Of a stretch of DNA of 64,000 bases, positions 55,861 through 64,000 are shown piece after piece. The notes under the pieces were generated by a model. It did no database searches. It saw only the letters and a program-made list of their open reading frames with translations, and had not been told where the DNA came from. The stretch's first letter is position 1. Each line of letters starts with the position of its first letter. The stretch comes from Diphasiastrum complanatum. Its lineage: Eukaryota > Streptophyta > Lycopodiopsida > Lycopodiales > Lycopodiaceae. The position numbers and the translations under genes were made by a program. Location of the stretch: assembly GCA_029204225.1 (NCBI GenBank), contig CM055095.1, forward strand, positions 31,262,936-31,326,935, written 5' to 3'.

Positions 55861-57024
55861 TACCATGTGAAGAAATTAGATCACAAAGACCTAATTATGA
55901 CCTTTGATCTTTAGCAAATTTGGAGAGCACATCTAGCTTCATTACAAATGTAGAAAGCATGCATCAACTACACATAGAAGATGAAAACTCAATAAGAACT
56001 TGTCAAAAACACTTATATATGTTAATTTAATTTTCCAGTCCATACAACAATAGTACTCACATGTGTGCACATAAGAAAAATAGCATCTATACACAAGATC
56101 TCACTATATCATGACCAAGATGCAAGAGTTGATGTAGAACCCCAAAGATAAAAATGAATCATTTCACACGTCATATGATGGTTTTGGTGATAGAACTAGC
56201 CCTTCAGGACATCCACCCTATAGTGAGTTATATTCATCAATGTATTAATTAGATTTATTTTTATTTATATTTATATATAATCGGTAGATTGATCGATGGT
56301 CAAAAACTTATTATTGTACTCTAAGCTATCTCTGAGTAATTGAAAACTCTGTCTGATTACGCTTCCGCTGATAAAAGCGCTAATAACAAAACTCTAAATG
56401 AATCCTAAAGAACTGAGCTAGAATTCTCAAGAGTATTCAAGCTTCAAAGCTTGAGAGAGTTGCTTCAATACATCTTGAAATTATAGAAGTATGATCAGCT
56501 ATTTATACTAAGCAAATGATGCATGTCCAATAGGAAAGCTAATTAGGTCGTAGATCTCAATAGCCAGTTGGCCATAATGAGCTGGCATCCATCCAGTTAG
56601 GACTTCCCACAAATTTCCTTGCTTAACGATTAGGACAAGTATGTAGCTTCAATTCAAGTGGAACAATAATTGTATTTCATCAACATGGACGAAGTCTTCG
56701 ACATTATCATCTATTTTTATGCTGAATCAATCTATTTCTTATTGCGTTTAATATTATGTCAGAATGTATGATCTCTGTGATTGTTTTGTAAATGATAATC
56801 TCTTATAGTCTTGTCTGATAATTCGATACTTTATTGTTTGGTTATGAAATCACTTTAGCGTTGATAATTTCAAAGTTAGTTGCTAAAAGATTGAATGTGA
56901 TTGATTATGTTTTGTTCAATATTGATAGGCGTAGTCATGCATTAGGAAAGAAGGCTCTATTCACTGCGCATGATAAGTCATCCTTCGACTTGTCATTATT
57001 GTATTTACCAACCTCTTTCCAACA
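55861..57024 (+). other. LTR-like and non-coding sequence ending in a copia LTR
   Basis: At 55,860-55,872 the minus strand reads TGGTATCAGATC, a possible primer site for the gypsy element, with CA just upstream. Farther right, the sequence up to TTTCCAACA (57,024) is the likely LTR of the plus-strand copia that follows; its start was not located. No coding domain lies in between. Confidence 0.4.
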
Positions 57025-57037
57025 TGGTATCAGAGCA
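57025..57037 (+). promoter_or_regulatory. Primer-binding site
   Basis: TGGTATCAGAGCA directly after an LTR-like CCAACA end. Confidence 0.8.
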
Positions 57038-57218
57038 ATCTATTATATCAGATTTGATATCTTACGCAATATCAAATCGATATCATTAGATACTTTTCAC
57101 AGTATCATATCTTCAATTTGTGGTATCAAATTTCAGTATTAGATAGTTTATTTCCAATTGTAGTGTTGCAGGACATCATTCTTAATGTCATCGAATTATC
57201 GACAAACTAAAGTTCCAG

Positions 57219-58730
57219 ATGGATTCTCAAAGTAAAGCTGGTCTTATAGCAGACAACCTGAATGAATCCAATTACTACTTTTGAAAATTTAAGATGAATA
57301 CCTTGCTAATTGCCAACGAGTTGTGGGATGTTGTCATAGGTACAGAAGTGAAGCTTGAAGACGACACAGCTGACTCAAAATGGAAATCGAAGGATGATAA
57401 AGTTTTTGAGCTTATTATTCTCAATATATCAGACACTCAGATTGGCCACGTATCTGAAGCTCAAACTTCGAATGAAGTATGGGACATCCTAATCTCAATA
57501 TATGATGTGAGGGACGTAACTTCCAAGTTACATCTACGAAGAAAATTCTTCACTCTCAATATGTCAAATGGTGATTCACTTCAAAATCACGTTAACCAGT
57601 TTAAAAATATCTTGCAACAAATGGTCATTGTCAGATTGATTATAGACGATCAAGATGCAATCAATTTTGCTTTCTACATATGAGAACTGGGTGATGATCA
57701 TATCGATGCACTCAGACTTTAACTCTTACTAGAGTTATCGCTATGTTGCTGCAAGAAGATTGTCAAAGAAGTCAAGATGCTTCGTCGACTTCATCATCTC
57801 ATGTTCTATATGTCAACAAAGTCTCAAAACGACAAAAATAAAAAAGCTCTAAGCAGTTCGCATCAAATAAAAAACCGACACAAAGTCAAGAACAATTATC
57901 AAATCAACAATCAAAGAAGAAGAAGTTCTGTAAGTATTGCAAATGCACTAACCATGAGATCCAAGATTGCAAGGTGCTCAAAGCGAAGAATGTCAGCAAA
58001 CAACCAGATCAATAGGCAAATGCAGTCACAACATCTCCTGATCTCGACATGGATGAAGGAGCATGTATGGTCAAAGACCATAAGGCACTATTGGATAATT
58101 CTTGGTTTCTGGATTCTAGAGCTACTCAACACATGACCAGTCATCATGAGCATTTTTACTCCTATACGCCTTATAGTACAAAAAGATACGTTCACCTTGG
58201 CGATGATAGTACTCACACTATCGAAGGTGAATGCATTGTAAGATTGAAATTCTAGCATGATCAATTCAAACTACTATCAAATGTTTTGTATGTACCTAAA
58301 CTCTCTATGAATATGTTATCAGTAAGTAGAATCACTAATTTAGGTCATAAGGTAGAGTTCGATTCTGATCAATGTCGAATCATTGATAGGACAAGTAAAG
58401 TCCTTGCACTCGGCAAGAGGCATGGTTACTTATATAGATTTGCACATTATTATTCTGATACTAGTCAAGCCTTGAAAAACTTTGTCCTTGTCAATAAAGC
58501 ATTACTATGGTATCATCAATTAAAACACTTGAATCATACATCTGTTTCATACATGTCTAAATGATCCCTAACACTTGATCTCGACTATCCAGCCAACAAA
58601 GTCGACCTCCCTATCTGTCATAGTTGCATTTTCGAAAAGCAGACGAGGATTCCCTTTAGATGGAGTCATAGGCATGCAACAAAAGATTTGTTAGATGTTG
58701 TTCATTCAGATATATGTGGTCCAATGCAAA
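57219..58730 (+). pseudogene. Copia gag, zinc knuckle, protease and start of integrase
   Basis: From ATG at 57,219 (MDSQSKAGLIADNLNESNYY) a TGA soon interrupts; gag continues NTLLIANELWDVVIG and SNEVWDILISIYDVRDVTSK. The knuckle CKYCKCTNHEIQDC fits CX2CX4HX4C at 57,929-57,970. The protease motif reads FLDSRATQHMTS (58,109 onward), with Arg replacing the conserved Gly after Asp-Ser. Pre-integrase LYVPKLSMNMLSVSRITNLG precedes integrase VHSDICGPMQN, where the element is cut at about 58,730. Related to the gag at 18.0-18.26 kb. Confidence 0.88.
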
Positions 58731-59190
58731 ATATTTGCTGAGATTCTGTTTGACACAGAATCCGTTTTAACAATGGGATCAACCACGGATGGCATCTTCT
58801 CAGAATTGTCTTGCAGTACAATGGTGATGTGCCCACCTGTCAGCTTTACACACTACAACTTTGATTCTTTACAGGCGATGGTAGCTCATGTTGGATATAT
58901 GATCTATCAAGACTTGCATATCTACGTTCTACAGACTGTTTCAGATCTTTCTTGGTTTCTTACAAAATGCAGATTATTACTAATCTAATCTAAGCAAGAA
59001 ACTTTGAACAAGATTGAATCTAATCCTATTGAAAATACCAGATCAACAAAACAACATTTAACTAAGAACTGTAAGATCTTACAAAGCTCTTATTACAAAT
59101 ATCACTCAACGTTTGTAATAAGAACTCCTCATGCAGTCAAGCATAAAGCAGCATCAAATCTGAATGCCTGTGATCTATCACTAAGCCCTG
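58731..59190. other. Non-coding retroelement debris
   Basis: No domain was recognised between the cut integrase and the LTR-like sequence at 59,191. Confidence 0.35.
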
Positions 59191-59500
59191 TGTGAAATAT
59201 TTAACTAGTTTAGTCATATTTGCTACATTTGTTTATTTGGCAAATTGAGGCCAACTTTATATCAGACTTAGAGTTTGACTTTTCAAAGTTAATTAGTCTA
59301 AATCTCATACAAAACCTGAACATAGAACTAGACAACACTTTATTCAGATTGATTATAACAAAATACAAGTTGGTGATGCAGGTGAGCACAAGACAATAGT
59401 GGGTGAAACCGCATGCTCACAAAGCTAACTAAAAACTGTAAAAGCTATGAGCTTATTATTGATGATTTGTCTGAAGAGGAGAATCAATGCATGAAAGCAT
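59191..59500 (+). repeat. LTR fragment of the 33.7-kb family
   Basis: TGTGAAATATTTAACTAG, then TTGTTTATTTGGCAAATTGA and GACTTAGAGTTTGACTTTTC match the complement of 33,600-33,727 closely. No purine tract or partner was identified. Confidence 0.6.
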
Positions 59501-59897
59501 CTACTGTGTCTGTCTCATCGGATTCAATAATCCATGTTCTTGATTATTGATCAATTGCATACTTGTTAAAATGATCTACGTGCTATTAAATTTATGTAGA
59601 TGAGTGTACAAGAGACGGCGTGGAGCCGTTGTGCCATCAAGGAGAAGATTGTGGCTACTGTCATTGTCAAGTTGGTTACGAAGTATAGTGGATGAAGCGT
59701 GAGGAGGTCAATAAGTCAGGCTTCCCCGATATGTCCTCCAGGTTGGGTCTACTCGATAGTTAGTCCTCCGATATGTTGGCCATCTTCACTTACTCGTCTT
59801 TAGTAGTTGAGCTGCGCGACAATGCAAGTAAATATGCAGCAATGAATGGAGCTAGATTAACATGGGATTTAGGAGAGTAGAGGAGACAAATCCAACA
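59501..59897 (-). repeat. 3' LTR of minus-strand copia
   Basis: The minus strand starts TGTTGGATTTGTCTCC at 59,897 after the purine tract AAGGGGAGG (complement of 59,898-59,906). It has the same start and tract as the LTR at 16,272. The far end is not fixed. Confidence 0.6.
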
Positions 59898-59906
59898 CCT
59901 CCCCTT

Positions 59907-60715
59907 AATCTAGATCCATGAATGCTTCGATCTTCAGAATAAGCAGTGCACAAAATTTGTTGTGTGCATCAATGCACAATGCCTTGGTGAACACATCTGC
60001 AACCATGTCCTATTTTTGACAGCAGTATGTTAAGCTCACCTCTTTGTCGAGAATCTTGCCCCTGACATAGTGATATCGGATCTCGATGTGCTTACTCCTA
60101 GAGTGAAATATAGGGTTGGCCGATAAGGCAATTGCACTCTGATTATCACATAACATGATTTTCGGGGTGTCAAACTAATGTCTGCCAGTAAATTCCTCAA
60201 CCAAAATGCCTCTTTAATAGACTGAGAAGCAGCAATATACTCTGTTCTATAGATGAGAGAGCAATAGAGGTTTGCTTGCAACTGTTCCAAGATACGGGAC
60301 CGTCATTGAAGAAGAATGTAATTCCAGATGTGGATTTACAATTATCTACATCTCCTCCCCAACTTGCATAAGAAAATCCATTGAGCTGATGAAGATTGTC
60401 GTTGTTGACTTCTCCATAGCAGATGCACTGGTCCATTGTAGTTCGAATGTATCTCATGACTCTTATAAGAGCCTTTCAATGGGTAATGCCAAGATTGGCC
60501 ATGAATTGGCCGAGCCAGGTGATTGCAAAGGCAATGTTAGGCCTTGTGTAGACCATTGCATACATGAGAGATCCAAGTATCGATCGATAGGGATACTCTT
60601 TCATCTGCTCCTCTTCTTGCTTGGTCTGAGGACATTGGTCCTTTGACAATTGCAGGCCCGGATCCATCGATGAGTGAGCTAATTTACAATTAGTCAATTG
60701 TTTTTTTGTAATCAT
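59907..60715 (-). pseudogene. Copia RT end and RNase H
   Basis: Minus strand SILGSLMYAMVYTRPNIAFA, then YASWGGDVDNCKSTSGITFF with FNDGPVSWNSCKQTS and [17 protein letters not shown], the typical copia RNase H end. Frame breaks lie near 60,250. The element is truncated at about 60,715 and lacks everything upstream. Same clade as the intron 9 copia. Confidence 0.85.
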
Positions 60716-61150
60716 AAAGAATTCTCGTGCAATTTTAAATCATTTTCACTTACAACTCAATTGAATTGTTTTTTCATTTTTGAAAAATGGAATATTCAAG
60801 ACAAAAAAAAAAAAAAACCATGTATGATTTAGTTTTTGAGTGATCTATGTGTAGTTATGAGCATTGTGTATCTTATATAAGGCTAATCCATGAAAATGTA
60901 GATTGAGGTTGGGTATGTGATGTTTTTTTTTTTTTTTTATCAAAGAGTATGACCTTATGCCTACAGAAGCACTTATATAAATATCAATTGTGATATTATG
61001 GATACTCAATTGTGACTACTTTTGTGCATTCTCATTGTGAAATTTTAAGTACACAGTTTTAAAAATCGCGATTATCTTTGCCAAATCATGGTTGTCATCA
61101 TTGTGATTGTGAAGATTGTAAGCAAATTTATCCCTTGATTGTGAGATCTT
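60716..61150. other. AT-rich sequence with poly(A) and poly(T) tracts
   Basis: Contains A14 at about 60,805 and T17 at about 60,924. No gene or element domain was seen. Confidence 0.5.
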
Positions 61151-61157
61151 GTGAGTA

Positions 61158-61366
61158 GGGAGGCAAAACAAAATTAGCCTCCCTCATTGATCACCTCCCT
61201 GCTCTCATAATTTGGGAATTGGGAGGCAAAAAAATTATGCCTCCCAATCCATTGTGAGATCCTGTGTGCATGGAGACAAAAAATGTTAGCCTTTGTTGAT
61301 CATCGATGATCAATGAGAGAGGCCAAAAAAAAAAAATTCTCCCACATTGATTGTTAGCAATCAATG
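61158..61366. repeat. Fold-back cluster, left part (four palindromes)
   Basis: Hairpins: GGGAGGC/GCCTCCC at 61,158-61,183; ATTGGGAGGCA/TGCCTCCCAAT (11-bp perfect arms) at 61,218-61,248; the 18-bp perfect palindrome TTGATCATCGATGATCAA at 61,296-61,313; CATTGATTG/CAATCAATG at 61,345-61,366. They share GAGGC and ATTGAT words and A/T-rich loops. Confidence 0.85.
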
Positions 61367-61800
61367 GTGCAATCTTTTTTTCTTTTTTTTGCATAGTATC
61401 TGGCCACAACATCCATGCAGGTAGATAGCAAAATACAAACATCATCTAGACACAATAGATATTTATAATTTCAAAGGACATATGCCTCTAATTTGTGATA
61501 GAAGAAAAAATCAAATTTAATATCATAAACAATCATAAAAGCCTTCGAAAGACTAAGTTTTATGTTATTACACAGAGTACAACTTTTGTGCATTTGTATT
61601 CAAGGGTTTTAATGTGGACATCATGTCTTCGTATTGTTTGCAAAGTGAGTCAAGACCTTTGGCCGGTACATATGTTGTTCAAACATCTGATATGTGCTAT
61701 TATGAACATTTGATATGCTCTATTATCTCGATGTTGCAATTTAGCCTAGGATTTTAATCAACTTAACCTCATCCTGATGTTTTTTTATTTGGGGAACATG

Positions 61801-61827
61801 AATGTTGAGGATGCCATCCTCAACGTT
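61801..61827. repeat. Fold-back hairpin
   Basis: AATGTTGAGGATG and CATCCTCAACGTT form 13-bp arms with one mismatch and almost no loop. Confidence 0.8.
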
Positions 61828-62064
61828 GGATCTCACTTCCTCCACTTTTGCATTATGTGGCCAAAAGCGTCACAAAAAAATGTTCCACCCAATGCCATTT
61901 GAGCATCTTCTTTTTCCTTTTTCAAGGCTAAAATTCAAATCAATAAAAAGTCAAAATTTTGAGAAGATCAAGTAGGCAATAAAAAATCACCTCCGTCATT
62001 GATCGATTAATGAGGGAAAGAATTTTGTTTTCTTTTGTGCTCTCCAAGTTAGAGAGCAACGTTG

Positions 62065-62420
62065 ATGGCCATCGATGAACAAGGCCCACAAAAATTGTCT
62101 AACTCATTGATCGCTGGCGAGGTAGACAATTTTTATAGACGTTCCGAGGTATGGCAGAACCTCTTTGAAGGCTTGATTGAGAGGGTTTTAGCAACACTGC
62201 CCTTCTCCACGCTTCTTGAAATGAGAGCAGTTTGCAAAGCTTAGATCTTGTTGATCCTTTTTCAACACTTTATTAAGCTTTGCACTTAGACTTGTAGATG
62301 CCAACATCACTTCCTTTGTCTCACAATGGCCGGGCCAAAAAACACACTTGTAGCTTTCAATCTTGCTTCAAACAACTAGCATTCCTCAAGTCTTGATTCC
62401 TCAAGTTTGAGAGCACAAAA
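62065..62420 (+). pseudogene. F-box protein fragment (pseudogene)
   Basis: An F-box-like helix set is encoded at about 62,149-62,241: VWQNLFEGLIERVLATLPFS, then TLLEMRAVCKA. In plant F-box/kelch proteins this motif recruits SCF ubiquitin ligase through Skp1 and is normally followed by a conserved Trp; here TAG (62,242-62,244) stands at that place. Weak continuation can be seen in other frames (NTLVAFNLASNN, SSSLDSS), like the F-box/kelch spacer (AFNPASNKW). The N-terminal 30 codons come from a fold-back repeat, not from the F-box family. Several frameshifts make it a dead fragment. Confidence 0.6.
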
Positions 62421-62476
62421 AAAAAATTGCCCCCCTCATTGATCGCCAGCGATCAATGAGAGGCAATTTTGTGTGC
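62412..62476. repeat. Two-tier fold-back module
   Basis: The inner arms CTCATTGATCGC (62,435-62,446) and GCGATCAATGAG (62,449-62,460) are a perfect 12-bp inverted repeat around CA. Outer arms GCACAAAA...ATTGCC and GGCAATTTTGTGTGC extend it to about 65 bp. A related module with arms AAAAATTGTCTA/TAGACAATTTTT surrounds CTCATTGATCGCTGGCGAGG at about 62,088-62,134. Confidence 0.88.
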
Positions 62477-62514
62477 GTTCTTCATTGATTGCCATCAATG
62501 ATGGGGCCAATTAT

Positions 62515-62884
62515 TGTTAGTTCAGAGTACACATAAACTGATACAAGTTACATAAATGATGCAATTTGCAAGCTTCTATTGAACATAAACCAAAAGCAGA
62601 CAAAACACAGAAGTTGTCACTCTATCTCTGTTACTCCAAGAAACACACAAGATGATGTTCCCAAAAAGAAGATTGATTACTGTTATGGCAGCGTGATGTC
62701 TTATACAATGAGTTCCTACTTAAAAGATCTAGTTACAAGAAACCTTATTTGCTGCTAATCATGTTTATCCACTAAGCCACTATCTTTATGATCAGGGTCA
62801 TTTATTTACACGCCCTTCCTTGCAATGACTACTAGTCATGTGACCCCATAGGTCCTATGAATGTATTGGGCACAATCCCCAACA
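62515..62884 (-). repeat. 3' LTR of a minus-strand element
   Basis: 370 bp. The minus strand starts TGTTGGGGATTGTGCCC at 62,884 directly after GTCAAGTGGGAGAT, a classic copia purine tract. The LTR ends CTAACA at 62,515. Positions 62,733-62,884 match 63,837-63,987. Confidence 0.75.
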
Positions 62885-63023
62885 ATCTCCCACTTGACCA
62901 ATACATTCCAAAAATCATGGTGTAAGATGGGTCACAAAATAAATTATCATCGAGGTATGGCCAATTATGACTGCCCACTTGGCCATTTTCCTATCTTCTA
63001 CACTTTCAGTAGCTGACCCACTT

Positions 63024-63836
63024 TCATTGGCCTTCAACAAGACTGTTTTGCAAGTCTTTTTGATCTTCAACAACTCCTACTACTACATGCTTCGGAGTAG
63101 TCAGTCGATGACTCTTCTTTATTTTATCATCTAGACTATCATAGATTCCAATTTCAGTCTTCATCAATTCTTTGAACAATGGGGCACCAACAGAAGACCT
63201 TCAGGGCCAGCTCATTTCTGTCATGCAAATTATCATTGATGGCATTAAAGAGTAGAATCATTAACACCAGTTTTGTCATCAATCTATGCATGAGATTATC
63301 CACATTAGCTTCATTCATTTGCCCAACTTTCCCAGGCAAGGGAATGCGGTCAGGCTTTCCAGCCATAGCTTTGAACCATTCTTTTAACATCTCAACCTCT
63401 TTTCGTCCACTATATGATCGAAGGAAACCTAAAGCAACTAGTGCTATCAAGAATGTGACTGGGTTAGCCGGTCTTCGCAAAACATTTGAAACTATACATT
63501 TACAATGCATGCAGTATACGACACTCTCTGTTCGCACTTTGTATGAACAAGAATGTTGTGATGGAATAGCTTCAAGGTCGTCACTCTCATCAAGCTCTGC
63601 TGAACATGACCATGCACACTTGACACCTTTCTTACACTTCTTACATACATGTTGTTGTGAGTCACTCTTTGGTATGATCTCCAAGACAGTTAACACTTTA
63701 CCTTCAATAGTCTTCCTTGATGGAATGAGTTTCTGTACTGCAGGATGTTCTGGATATATTATGCTTCTAGGCTCTGAAAGTATCAACTGACCAACAACAC
63801 CATCAATTTGAACTCGAGTATGCCCGCATCTGTAGT
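63024..63836 (-). CDS. Unrecognised Cys-rich reading frame between LTR sequences (possible captured gene, frameshifted)
   Basis: The minus strand is open from about 63,836 (beginning TRCGHTRVQIDG-like sequence) to TGA at 63,154, more than 220 codons. It has a Cys/His cluster (CKKCKKGVKC, then CSYKVRT...YCMHCKCIV) that could bind zinc, a short hydrophobic stretch (FLIALVALGF) and a helical C-terminal half (NVDNLMHRLMTKLVLMILLF). At about 63,190 a one-base shift opens another frame, APLFKELMKTEIGIYDSL, to TGA at 63,024-63,026, so a frameshift probably broke a longer protein or an intron is present. No gag, pol or known family was recognised. It sits where the interior of an LTR element should be. 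Confidence 0.45.
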
Positions 63837-63987
63837 TACAAGAAACCTTAATTGCTGTTAATCATGTTTATCCACTAAGCCACTATCTTTATGATCAGGG
63901 TCATTTATTTACATGCCCTTCCTTGCAATGACTACTAGTCATGTGACCCCATAGGTCCTATGAATGTATTGGGCACAATACAAAACA
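63837..63987 (-). repeat. Truncated second LTR copy
   Basis: 151 bp matching the start of the LTR at 62,884 at about 95%. It begins (minus strand) TGTTTTGTATTGTGCCC after the purine-rich ATAATGGGGGAT. The rest of the LTR and any primer site are missing, and the unknown reading frame follows directly. Confidence 0.7.
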
Positions 63988-64000
63988 ATCCCCCATTATT

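Noticed and set aside
63179-63790. 203-codon plus-strand open frame
   Set aside because: It lies antisense to the minus-strand Cys-rich frame, whose composition and motif structure look more protein-like. Treated as a shadow, though neither is proven.

Overview
This is a window of nuclear DNA from a land plant with a large, retrotransposon-rich genome. The evidence is one spliced, plant-type housekeeping gene (coatomer gamma subunit, minus strand) in a background of nested Ty1/copia and Ty3/gypsy LTR retrotransposons, microsatellites and fold-back repeats. The many non-canonical, decayed elements would suit a fern, lycophyte or gymnosperm, but the sequence alone does not name the species. No bacterial operons, CRISPR arrays, rRNA or convincing tRNA genes were seen.

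Layout. 1-6,420 is non-genic apart from the 3' flank of the coatomer gene. It holds a hairpin-bearing minisatellite (about 0.57-1.15 kb), a long (GA)n tract and old duplications. 6,421-22,817 is the COPG gene, read right to left. All 19 exons splice in frame to 893 codons. Intron 9 is 9.3 kb and carries several nested insertions: copia fragments on both strands, an LTR pair, a CpG-rich 44-bp tandem repeat and a 1-kb terminal-inverted-repeat element with a C/G-rich core. Intron 15 appears to be a GC-AG intron. Upstream of the start codon are a CT-rich leader, a short tandem repeat and a 22-G run.

23.6-60.7 kb is a retrotransposon graveyard. Two insertions can be delimited exactly by LTRs, a tRNA-Met-type primer site, a purine tract and 5-bp target duplications. 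One is a 4.1-kb non-autonomous copia element at 25,732-29,807 (TSD TCTAT, LTRs about 99% alike). The other is a 6.8-kb copia element at 45,737-52,546 (TSD TAAAT), whose coding frames are broken mainly by stops that look like C-to-T changes. The second lies inside an older minus-strand copia element, which itself lies between two remnants of a minus-strand gypsy element (37.9-38.76 kb and 54.25-55.85 kb). Two joins fuse gypsy and copia coding sequence, and one copia element has an inverted protease-integrase block.

60.7-64 kb holds a cluster of palindromic fold-back modules, a decayed F-box gene fragment, and an unrecognised cysteine-rich reading frame lying between copies of the same LTR, possibly a captured host gene. 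Only COPG looks like a working host gene; everything else reads as mobile DNA or its debris.
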